Shown in pieces: positions 1 to 7,989 of a stretch of DNA of 11,791 nt. Positions within the stretch are counted from its first letter, which is position 1. Each line of letters starts with the position of its first letter. The translations under genes were made by a program, and so were the position numbers. The notes under the pieces were generated by a model. The model did not search any database. It saw nothing but the letters and a program-made list of their open reading frames with translations, and had not been told where the DNA came from. This stretch comes from Chromera velia (Eukaryota > Sar > Chromeraceae). The stretch is taken from positions 5,001 through 16,791 of the forward strand of contig JAHBMJ010002681.1 of NCBI GenBank assembly GCA_018398765.1, written 5' to 3'.

Positions 1-290
1 TTTTCCTTCCCTGCCTTTCTTTGTTCCTTCCTTGCTTGCTTCTCTTCCTAACTTGTTTCCTTCTCTCTCTCCATGTGCAACAAATGAGCATGCCTGGCTG
101 GCTTCTTCCATTGATTCTCCTGCATGCTTCTCTTCGTTCGTTCTTTCCACTCCACCGAGCGCTCCCCTTCCACTGAAATAGACACTGTTCCACCGCATTG
201 AATTGAATTGTGAACGACAGCACACATGGCCGGTTGCAGTTTTGTTTCAACTGCTCGGCCTTCCCTTCCTTCCTTCCTCCTGCATGCATG
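1..290. repeat. Pyrimidine-rich low-complexity DNA with TTCC/TTCCC runs
   Basis: The plus strand is dominated by C and T with repeated TTCC and TTCCC words, densest at 1-75 and 262-280, followed by short TGCATGCATG runs. No coding frame with a credible composition is seen. The pyrimidine tract at 262-280 lies just upstream of AG dinucleotides, so it could also serve as a splice-acceptor tract for the Ser/Thr-rich frame that follows; that role is inference. Confidence 0.6.
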
Positions 291-309
291 AGGATCAGTG
301 CTTCCATCC

Positions 310-672
310 ATGATGTATGCATGCATGCAGTGTGAGTTGAAGACCGACGCCGAGATGCTGGCCACGGTGACGGAGGACGGAAACGGGAATGCGGACTTTG
401 AATGTTTCGGCAACGCCACCTCCACCTCTTCCACCTCTTCCTCTTCCTCTTCTTCCACGACCTCCACAACCACAACCTCAACCTCCACAGTTTCCAGTTC
501 CTCGACCTCTTCGACCTCCACCAGCAGCACTTCGACCACCAGCACCTCCACCACGAGCACTACCACAACCACAACAACGACCACTACCACGACGACGACG
601 ACCACCACCACCACCACCACTACAACCACCACCACAACCACTACCACCACAACTGCGGCTGCTTTGTTTTGA
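310..672 (+). CDS. Ser/Thr-rich (mucin-like) open frame, probable terminal exon
   Basis: An open frame with an in-frame ATG at 310 that ends in TGA at 670-672. The first 36 or so residues are ordinary and include Cys at about residues 8 and 31. They are followed by about 75 residues made almost only of Thr and Ser, then a short Ala-Ala-Ala-Leu-Phe end. The Thr run uses all four ACN codons. Serine is written with both TCN and AGC/AGT codons (for example around 490-570). A drifting trinucleotide repeat does not easily interchange TCN with AGN, so selection on the protein is suggested. Such tracts are typical of O-glycosylated cell-surface or wall proteins. A TGA at 289-291 closes the frame upstream, so the segment may be an exon; possible acceptors are the AGs at 292, 298 and 331. 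The protein family is not recognised, and no signal peptide or anchor is visible. Confidence 0.45.
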   Translation: MMYACMQCELKTDAEMLATVTEDGNGNADFECFGNATSTSSTSSSSSSSTTSTTTTSTSTVSSSSTSSTSTSSTSTTSTSTTSTTTTTTTTTTTTTTTTTTTTTTTTTTTTTTTTAAALF

Positions 673-1294
673 AAACACAAGCATCCGAGGCAGATCCATC
701 GAATGATCCTTTGGATTTGGATTCTCTCTCACTCACAAATGGACAGACAGACAGACCGAGAGAAGGAGAGACGGAAAGGAGGAGGGAAGGATTCCGATGC
801 GCATGCAGGCAGTCTGCAATGAAACATGCTAGCGCGATTGGGACCGGGGTTCGTGGGAGAGTGTTTCACAGCACTTGTTATATTAATAGCACTCGAGCAT
901 CATCGATTGATCTGAATTCAACTCAGTGTGGGTCCGGTATGCACGCAATCAGATTTTCACTCACACACGCATGCAGTCCTGCTTTCCTCTCTGAACTCAC
1001 TGAACGTTTTTCTTCCTTCAGATCCGCTTTTCATCCCATCAAATAGATCAACCGAAAAAGGCAAGCGATTCAGTGCTCTGGTGTTCTGCCATGACGCTGT
1101 CCGTCCGTTGTTTTTGATCTGAATCTGTTGGTGAAGATCGAAGAAAAAAATGCAGTCCGAGGGGATCCTGGACTTTGCACGTATTTTAACGTATATGCCC
1201 TCTCACTACCTCGTACACAGCTTGTACAGGAAGTATGAGAATAATTTCAAGTTATTCAATCATTCGTTATTTTTTTATTCACTTGTTTCTATAC
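673..1294. other. Stretch without a recognisable gene
   Basis: No frame here shows a recognisable motif or sustained coding composition. It contains GAGA and GGAAGG purine runs (about 745-790), several TGCATGC words, and becomes AT-rich after about 1180. Confidence 0.5.
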
Positions 1295-1327
1295 ACACTG
1301 AAACTATAGTGTGACACAATTAAAATT
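1295..1327 (+). repeat. Left copy of a 33-bp inverted repeat (pair at 9293-9325)
   Basis: The 33 bases match the reverse complement of 9293-9325 at 29 positions by hand alignment. Both copies contain the core ACTATAGT and a CACAAT block. They lie about 8 kb apart on opposite sides of the copia element. The match ends abruptly on both sides. They could be ends of a larger disrupted DNA element or two members of a dispersed repeat or MITE family; the sequence alone does not decide. Confidence 0.6.
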
Positions 1328-1365
1328 GTGACACAATACCCTATACACTAGTACCAGTGACACAA
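1311..1365 (+). repeat. Three direct copies of GTGACACAA
   Basis: GTGACACAA occurs at 1311-1319, 1328-1336 and 1357-1365, separated by AT-rich spacers. The first copy lies inside the 33-bp repeat at 1295-1327. The first two, with AATTAAAATT between them, form a partly symmetrical block. Function unknown. Confidence 0.6.
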
Positions 1366-1518
1366 ATAATTTTGTTATAATAGGTGTGATGAAATGGTTT
1401 GAGTAAGTTAGGTGTACTGAAATTGTCAGACAAACTTTAAAGTGATCCTAGACTTTCAAAGTGACTAGCAGCCACTAGCTTGAAATCTTCAGAGTTGATG
1501 AAGGTTAGACTTACCTCA

Positions 1519-1596
1519 TTCACTCATCCATTCACTCACTCACTCACTCACTGACTCAATTCCTTCACTCACCTCACCCACTCACTCGCTCACTTA
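1519..1596. repeat. CACT/GAGT-type imperfect tetranucleotide microsatellite
   Basis: Imperfect CACT/CATT units on the plus strand, with TCAC words running into 1591. On the minus strand it begins directly with the GTAAGTGAG word that reads as a splice donor for the segment at 1597-1783, so the repeat would lie in the 5' end of that intron. Confidence 0.7.
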
Positions 1597-1783
1597 CCTA
1601 CTTGCTATGCCAACCGAAGGCCAGCCCTGAAGGACACCCTTGAGTGTCCTGCGTCCTGCGCAATAATGGTCTGTATTATTAATGGACAAGTTGAAGGCAA
1701 CTGACGTCGAACTGTACGGAGTTCTCAAGTTGTTCTGTCCATACTTCACAGCATGCTCAACGAACAGATCAGAGTTCTGTCCC
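1597..1783 (-). pseudogene. Possible host exon fragment downstream of the copia insertion
   Basis: Minus-strand open frame starting at the target-site junction and running for about 62 codons. It ends in AG followed by GTAAGTG (GT at 1597-1596), an excellent match to a eukaryotic 5' splice site. The composition is unbiased and non-repetitive. After removing the element and one target duplication, this frame is the same as the open frame ending at 8633 on the other flank. I do not recognise the protein. It may equally be untranslated or intronic DNA that is open by chance, so coding status is inference. Confidence 0.3.
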
Positions 1784-1788
1784 ATAAG
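1784..1788. repeat. Target-site duplication ATAAG, left copy
   Basis: ATAAG directly abuts the left LTR and is repeated exactly at 8633-8637, directly abutting the right LTR. A 5-bp duplication is normal for Ty1/copia integration. Its identity on both sides fixes the element ends and argues against inter-element recombination having created this copy. Confidence 0.75.
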
Positions 1789-2445
1789 CAAGAAGTTCAG
1801 TAGCTAGGCAACAGATGCTACCAGAGACTAGGAAGCTAGCTGTTGAGCGACTGAAGATCAAGAATCGATAGAGACTAGAAGAAGACAGAAGGCTGAAGTC
1901 TGAAAGAAGGAATAGAAACTGAATGACAAGAGCTAGGGGCTGCTCTTGAATCGAGATCAACATGAAGAGAACACGAGCAACACGTTTGATTGAGCAATCG
2001 AATGACTTGCGTGCTGCGCTATGCATGACGGAATGACAAGACCCCGAAAAGTGCCCTTGCATAGGGCCAGATTAAAATATCTGTATGATGATGATGATGA
2101 TGATGCTATAGATGCTCGACTTTGGTCTGAAAAGGGAGAAAGACACGTCAAGAGTAAAGAAGGCAAACCCAAGCAACACTTGGATACGTGAAGTAACACT
2201 TGACGCCAAAATCAATTCACATGCGTACGCATAGATCTGGTTGGGCCACACGAAACACAGCATTGATCGCAGTAAATGCATGTGCGGGAAGAAAAAAGGG
2301 AGCCGCCAAACCGAATGAGAAAAATTGGCGCGCAGTCGGCACCGGATATAAAACGCAGTCAACACGGCGCACCAAGCACTAAAAAATGTATGGATGGACG
2401 CCGATAGGAAGAAAGAAAGGTTAGGCAACCTGAAAGAACATTACG
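1789..2445 (-). repeat. 3' LTR of the copia element (657 bp)
   Basis: Aligns end to end with 7990-8632. By hand I count about 43 substitutions, of which only about four are transversions, plus a few small length differences. In element orientation it begins CGTAATGTTCT and ends AACTTCTTG, so it does not carry the canonical TG...CA termini. It holds seven tandem ATG units at 2085-2105 that the 5' LTR lacks. As the 3' copy it would supply the polyadenylation region; I could not place a poly(A) signal with confidence. Confidence 0.92.
2085..2105 (+). repeat. ATG x7 microsatellite inside the 3' LTR
   Basis: Seven perfect ATG units. The matching place in the 5' LTR (about 8280-8292) has no such run. 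The two LTRs are identical when an element inserts, so this length difference arose after insertion, or was lost from the other copy. Confidence 0.8.
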
Positions 2446-2460
2446 GGGTTTTTTCTTCTT
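2446..2460 (-). promoter_or_regulatory. Candidate polypurine tract for plus-strand DNA priming
   Basis: In element orientation an uninterrupted A/G run, AAGAAGAAAAAA, sits just before the 3' LTR where copia elements carry the polypurine tract. It is separated from the inferred LTR start by three C residues, which is unusual because the purine run normally abuts the LTR. Assigned by position and composition. Confidence 0.5.
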
Positions 2461-2497
2461 GCAGCGGTAGCGGAGGGAGCAAAAAGAGAGAAATCAT

Positions 2498-5400
2498 TCA
2501 CTCACGAAGGACAAGAGGAGGGAAAGAAGAAACGATCTCGGCATGAAAGACAGGAGATGCCACAGGGGACTTGCACATGTGACGAGTCAGAAGTCCGAGG
2601 TCCAGAGCCTTTGTAAGAACATCAGAGATGTTTATCTCAGTGGAAACCTTGAAAACACTGACGCGGTGGTTATCGGCAAGGTCGGTGGCGGCAAAAACAG
2701 GGACAATACACGCGCGGTCCTTCAACTCCTTCACAAGAGGGAGGAGCGCTCTCTCTGCAGAAGACGGAGCGCCAGAGAGCAGAAGAGAGAGAACGTTCGC
2801 GGCGTCACAGCCAATGCCAATGCGGATGGACTTGTAGAACGGTTGTATGCACGTAGTAAAGTAGATGGCGGCGTCCAAAGCATCTTTCAAAGCCAGAAAC
2901 TCTGCGCGAGTTGTGGAACGAGCCACGCGCGGTTGTCGGCGGCTCTTGTGCATCAGAGGGAAGCCGTTGATGAACAGAATCCAAGCCGACTGGGGGTGGG
3001 GGGACGCAGTGTTGCCGAAGGAGGCGTCTCCATACACAACGCCTGTGAGCTCGTCAGGGGAATCAAAAGCATGAATATGGATGCCGAGGGAGGAGTTGGT
3101 ACGCAAGTACCTGAAAATCTGGAAAAGGAGTCGGAATGCGCGCTCGGTGGGGGCTGCCATGAATCTAGAGAGGTAGGAGTATGCTAAGGCCATGTCCGGT
3201 CGAGTACAATTGGCAACGTACCCAACCTGACCAAGCAGAGTATAAAAAAGAGAGGCCCCCCTGCTGTTAAGCGGGGGGGACATGTTATCCTCATGCGTGG
3301 ATCCGACTGGCAGAGGCTTGTCGGCGGGCTTGAAGGAGGAACCGATGTGCTCAGGGGGGAGAGAAAGCGAGGAGATGTAGTCGGTCTGATGCGTGAACAC
3401 CCCATCGGTTGTGACCTCAAACTGGACGCTAACGAATCGCCCCTCAGTGAGCTCAGTATAATCGCCACAGGTGATGAAGTCTTTCAGCGGGTCGACGAGG
3501 GAAGTGGCATCCTCTCCGATACCCAGAATAAGGAGATCATCAACGTAGGTCGCAACGATGCCGCAGAGCTCGCCATCTTTGTTGTCAAGGAACCAAACAC
3601 CGGGAAAGAGACCAGTAGTCCATCCAAGCTCCGTTAGCTTGGAGACGAGAAAATCCTCAAAGACCCGACCGGCATCGGGAAGGCCGTAAACAGCCTTCTG
3701 GAGGACCCACAAGTACTGCCCATGGTCGGGGTGATCGGAGGGGGAGATGGCAGCTAGAGGGGGACGATCTGTTGGAAGCGGGGCTTGGAGATATGCTTGT
3801 ACGATGTCCGCTTTCTGAAGTGATAAAGGCACTCCCTGACGCTTGCAAGCGTCCAAGGCAAGCTGGAAGACACACCGGACAGCGTCGGGAGGGCAGAGGT
3901 GAGTGGTGACAACGAGGCCGTCTCTCGAAACCCTGTTGCTGAGAATGACGGTGCGGGTCTTGAAGCCACGAGAGCCATCATCCTTCAGCTTGGAGGTGCG
4001 TACACACATGAGAGGCACACGAGGGACATCGGCAGGCACTTCTGAAATGATGCGTCTCTGATACACTTTGCGAGTCAACCAGCCTTCATCCTCTTTGCGG
4101 TTAGCAAAAGATACGAGCTCTAGCACGAGCTCTTTCTCGGAATTAGAAAGATGTTTCAGGCTGACTGGCTGGTGAGTGGTGGCTACATGAACGGACGTCT
4201 CAACAAAAGAGAGGAAAGCCACGGCAGACGCAACGGCAGGGTCATGCTCAAACGCACCAGGGTACTGCCCAAACGAACAACCTTGCACACCAGAAGAGAG
4301 AGCAGAACAAACAGAAGAAGGGAGACGGAAGCCTCGACCACCTCTGCAAGAATCCATCTCAAAACCAGAAGCGACCACCTTGTCGTGCAAGAGCTCCACC
4401 AACTCCGCCTTTCTCTTCTTCGCTCGAGTGTCATAGGTGACATAGGCACCACCAGAGCTGTAGTAACCTGGAGCCCACTGCCGACGGGACAATACACAAC
4501 GCTGGTATGTCTCCCAGGCGTGCACCTCGTACTTGATGGTGTCTGAATCATGAGGGCCTGGAAGAACACGGCAAATTTCTCCCACCCATAGAAGGCCGGC
4601 TTCGGGAGACCGACCAACAATCATCGTGCCGGGCTCTAGAGGACCAGACGGCACAGACAAAGGGGAAGAGGAAGAAGAAAAAGGGTTCTCGGTACCCGAA
4701 CAAGATGAAAAAGATGAGAGGACAGGCACCAATACACTCGAATCGATGACACCAGCCACAGAAGAGCTGGAGGGAGTAGGTGAGGGCGTGGTAGTAGAAG
4801 TCATCTCCGTAGGGGGAGGAACCGCAGCTGGACGAAGCTGATGGGGGCTGGCGGTGGTGTTCTGGGGGATGAAGGAGGAGCCAGTGGCTTCAATTTCGTA
4901 GAAGTGGGCGTTCTCAGCTCGAACAACACGGTAAAGATACCAAACGGGGCCACACTTGTACTCCTGTCCAGAGCGGCCTCCACTGCCAGAGGCACCGACG
5001 TTGTACATCACAGTCTTTCCCACTGAATAAGTATGGAGAGAGGAAGGAGGAGGAGGGCGGTCGGCTGACAAGAACTGTCGAAGGCAGGGAAGCGCAGGAG
5101 GGAGGGAAGCTTCATCATGACGACTCAAAGCGCCTCGTACAGACATGCGGTTGTTGAGGCGTCTGACAGCTTTATCAACAACAGTGGGCCACTGAAAGGG
5201 GGAGAGACCTCGCTCAAGCAAAATGGAGCGGACAGACACCAGGACGTCTCGATGCCATCTCTCGACGATGCTGTTGCCGTCTTTGTAGCCGGAAGGAGAG
5301 AAAGTGAGACGGATGCCGTGTTTTTCACAGAACTCAATGAGGGGAGCACCTGCAAACTCGGAGCCTTGGTCGTACTGAATCTCCCGAAGAATACCGAAAC

Positions 5401-6082
5401 AAGGCACCCAAACAGTCTCAAGGAAGGTCATGACCTCATGGGACTTGAGGTAGCCGTGGTAGCGACAGGTCAAGCCGAAGTTGTGGCAGTCCTCCACAAC
5501 CGAAAGTTAGTGAGTGTGTCCAGAGTCCAAGGAGCCCAAAAACTGACTGTCCAGATGAAGACGTGCCCTCACGTGCCTGCCACGAGTGAAAAGAACACCA
5601 GGGATTGAGAATCCTACAGGGCTTTTCACCTGGGGGCACACGAGATAGGCAGAAAGAACCACCGCCACGAACGAACACAACCGACAGAGAGGAAAGTCGA
5701 CAGAAAAATAATGCAGCAGCCGAGCCACCACTTCTCTCAAACCTCCATGCCTACAGTCACAGTGCATCAAATTCATAAGACGATAAAGCTCGGCAGGAGT
5801 GAAAGTGATACAACACTTCGTTTGCTTGAAAGTCAATTTCCACTCGTACTGAAAAAGAGAGGAAGTGGTGGACATCTCAGCAGCAGCCGCATCAATCATT
5901 TCAGCTTCTTCTTCACAGAAATTAAAAGAAGCAGAAGGGGGAGGGACAGGGGCAGCGGACCGTACATTCTCTCCCTCGATACCGTCATCTGGTGGGGGGA
6001 GGGGAGGCAGACCGTCAGTCTGAGACATGAAGACGGTCAGGGGGTCACGGCACAGACGACGATCAGCGTCGTCATCGGACAT
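2498..6082 (-). CDS. pol: Copia Pol polyprotein: integrase, reverse transcriptase, RNase H
   Basis: About 1194 codons from ATG at 6082 to TGA at 2498, with one internal TAA (5509-5507, codon 192). Numbered from that ATG, the zinc-binding pre-integrase segment shows H107-x4-H112 and C133-x2-C136. The integrase core has D178, D238 and E274, giving D-x35-E. Next come a Ser/Thr/Pro linker and an unassigned segment (about 495-580). The reverse transcriptase has the KADIVQAYL motif and YVDD at 846-849 (bases 3547-3536). The RNase H has D1019, E1061, D1093 and D1154, the last in NISDVLTKAL. All visible catalytic residues are intact. The TAA falls in the integrase core after SGHTH, where copia proteins vary and glutamine would fit. 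The frame is already open upstream of the ATG, from a TGA at 6235-6233, and overlaps Gag by about 140 bases. Translation probably needs +1 frameshifting or reinitiation. Under a standard nuclear code this copy is disabled; under UAR=Gln it is intact. Confidence 0.9.
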
Positions 6083-6092
6083 GTCAGTGTCA
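6080..6092 (-). promoter_or_regulatory. Gag stop / Pol start junction, possible recoding or reinitiation site
   Basis: Gag ends AAC TGA (6092-6090) and a Pol-frame ATG begins eight bases downstream at 6082. The Pol frame is +1 relative to Gag and is open across the last 140 bases of Gag. Ty1 reaches Pol by +1 frameshifting, and antizyme genes shift +1 at a UGA, so either mechanism is reasonable. Reinitiation at the close ATG is the alternative. No copy of the Ty1 heptamer is evident. Confidence 0.4.
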
Positions 6093-7925
6093 GTTAGGGA
6101 GGGACTCCATCTCCGTAGTATCACTGTAGATCTCGAGCTGTTCCAGAGGAAGGCTGTAGTAGTGTGCGAGGCTAGGTGCGAGGTCAGTCCAGGGAAGGTG
6201 GATCTTGCTGGTGCCGTCGCTCGAAGGAAGAGTCATGAGGTTGGTGGCGTAGTTCATGGAAGCCTCAAAACGCTGAGCAAGGGACTTGGAGAACAAGAAC
6301 GGCACGCTCGACTGAGGAAGAACCAGGAAGGAGACGGTCTCGAGGCGGGAGACGAAGATGATGTTCTCGACGGTGATCATGCGGGAGGCGTACACAATTG
6401 CTTCGCCCTCGTCAGAAGACTCATGAGCGGTCTTCACGGCAATGGGAGGGTCCAAGATGGTCTCACTGTACTTGATCTTGGACTGCACGGCTTCAGACCG
6501 GAGATACAGTTCACCAACGGCATCGACCATAGCGCCATCGTCTTTGCCGAAGTGAGGGTTGTCGATTATTTGACTGGAGGATATGGCAGGGGTCGCGAGA
6601 GACACAGTGGCACATCGGACGTTGGCAGCCTGCTGTGCAGCCTTCAACTTCTTGAGGCACATCGCAGGGAAGTGGCCTGTCTTGCCACACGCACACGTAG
6701 TTGAGGCAGCAGGACAGGAGGAGCGATCATGAGAAGACCCTCCACAGTTAATGCACTTAGTGTGCTTCCCCCACTCGTGGACGACTCTACAAAAGACACA
6801 GAGCTTGTCCTTGGGCTTTTCCTTCTCGCCATCCTTCTTCTTGCCCTTGCCCTTCGATGACGCCGGAGTAGAAGAGGACTTGGAGGGCTGGGAGGCGGGC
6901 ACAGTCGGGAGTGAAGAGAACCAAATGGATGCAGATGGGGCCTGAGAGAGCACCGTCTGCTCGTGCCTCTGCAAGCAGTTGAAGAGGCCGGTGGGGGTGA
7001 AGTCCATGTTGTTGGTGAGGACAAAACGCTTCGCTGACCCCTCTGTGGGCAGTGCTTCCAGCAAGATGGAATACTCGAGGGGGAAGAAAGCAGGGGTACC
7101 AAAGGCGAGTGCAGGGACAAGATGCTGAAGAGCGCCAAGCATTTGGACAGCACGACCGAAGAAAGAGATGACCGTGTCCTTGGCAGTCGGACGGAGGTTC
7201 TTCACATCCTGCTAGTAGAGACGTACACGTTGCTCGTACGGACCGAAGTAGAGGGACTCAAGCTCTGTGAAGAGCCACTGAGGGTTTGTCGAGTCCGTTA
7301 CCCACAACGGCTTCGCCTTCAGGATATCACAGACCTCCACTGTCACCTTGTTCCAGATGAGGATGGCCAAGTCAACTGGGCCGAAGGTGTCCGGACCGTC
7401 AATTGCTTGCACCTCCTGGGAGGCTGTAAGGACGTCTTGTTTCCATTTTTCAATATCCACGCCAGTCTTACCGGTGAAGATGGGGACCTTGGCAATCGCC
7501 TGCTTAGCCACGTCGCTGCGTCGAGACACAACCACAGAAGGCCTGGCAGGAGGGGGCATCGCTCCCGGCACCGGGGTGGCGTAGTTGGTGGCAACACCCT
7601 GAGGTCCTGGCCAGCCAAACGGAGACGGCGGTCCATGCACGGTGTAGATGGGGACAGCCTGGGGGCCTGGACCACCAAGTGGAGGCAGAGTGAGAGGAGG
7701 GTCTTGAGGAGGTTATGCAGGAGGCGGAGGAGTCTCCTGAGCCACGTGATGTCCAAAAGAAGGGGCAGGCGACTAGCCACCGTCCTGGTGAGTGATATCT
7801 GCAGCAGCCACAGAGGCAGCAGCGAGAGCAGGTGTGGAAGCAAAGCCGGAGCTGAATAAAGGAGCCCCTGCCGAGTTGGCACGAGAGCGAGACACTGCAG
7901 GGGTGTGCGTATCTTAAGTGTCCAT
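6090..7925 (-). CDS. gag: Copia Gag: capsid, zinc-knuckle nucleocapsid, protease-like tail
   Basis: One frame of 612 codons from ATG 7925, the first ATG after the primer site, to TGA 6092-6090. Four internal stops interrupt it: TAA 7916-7914, TAG 7775-7773, TAA 7715-7713 and TAG 7214-7212. The N-terminal 100 or so residues are Ala/Pro-rich. A capsid-like region follows, with a Phe-Thr-Gly ... Trp-Lys pattern typical of copia capsids. Then comes a Lys-rich stretch and a Cys/His region: a CVFC-x3-H group, a canonical C-x2-C-x4-H-x4-C knuckle (391-404), and a shortened C-x-C-x4-H-x4-C knuckle (411-423). The last 190 residues resemble a copia protease by the ITVENIIFVSRL block, but the active-site D-S/T-G-A motif is not clear; DDGA or DAVGE stand near that place. 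The stops lie in contexts such as Pro-rich sequence or next to a CAG codon, where glutamine is plausible. No frameshift is present. Confidence 0.82.
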
Positions 7926-7978
7926 CGGGTAGACACGTGGCCAAAGAGAAGGATCACCGTTCGAACTCGGGAGAAGAA

Positions 7979-7989
7979 AGCCGGCACCA
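7979..7989 (-). promoter_or_regulatory. Primer-binding site (PBS) for minus-strand DNA synthesis
   Basis: In element orientation TGGTGCCGGCT begins immediately after the 5' LTR. A PBS starts with TGG because it pairs with the CCA end of a tRNA. The primer would end in AGCCGGCACCA. I cannot assign the tRNA from memory; it is not the initiator-Met type seen in many plant copia elements (TGGTATCAGAGC). The flush join with the LTR supports the LTR boundary. Confidence 0.65.

Noticed and set aside
48-680. Minus-strand Val/Glu-rich open frame of 210 codons
   Set aside because: It is the complement of the Thr/Ser tract; the long Val run has no supporting motif, and the plus-strand frame explains the codon pattern better.
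402-1046. Plus-strand His/Asp/Asn-rich frame of 214 codons
   Set aside because: Shifted reading of the same ACC/ACA/TCC repeat; the tail beyond it has no protein-like feature.
2543-3187. Plus-strand frame of 214 codons opposite Pol
   Set aside because: Antisense shadow of the RNase H and reverse transcriptase region, with no motif of its own.
2498-5497. Treating the 999-codon frame as the full Pol with its own start
   Set aside because: Its first codon is GTG and lies inside the integrase core; the zinc-binding segment and first catalytic Asp are upstream in the same frame beyond a single TAA.
6027-6704. Plus-strand frame of 225 codons opposite Gag
   Set aside because: Antisense shadow of Gag; the zinc knuckles and protease-like block read on the minus strand.
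7122-7859. Plus-strand Arg/His-rich frame of 245 codons
   Set aside because: Antisense to the Pro/Ala-rich Gag start; the composition is the complement of that region.
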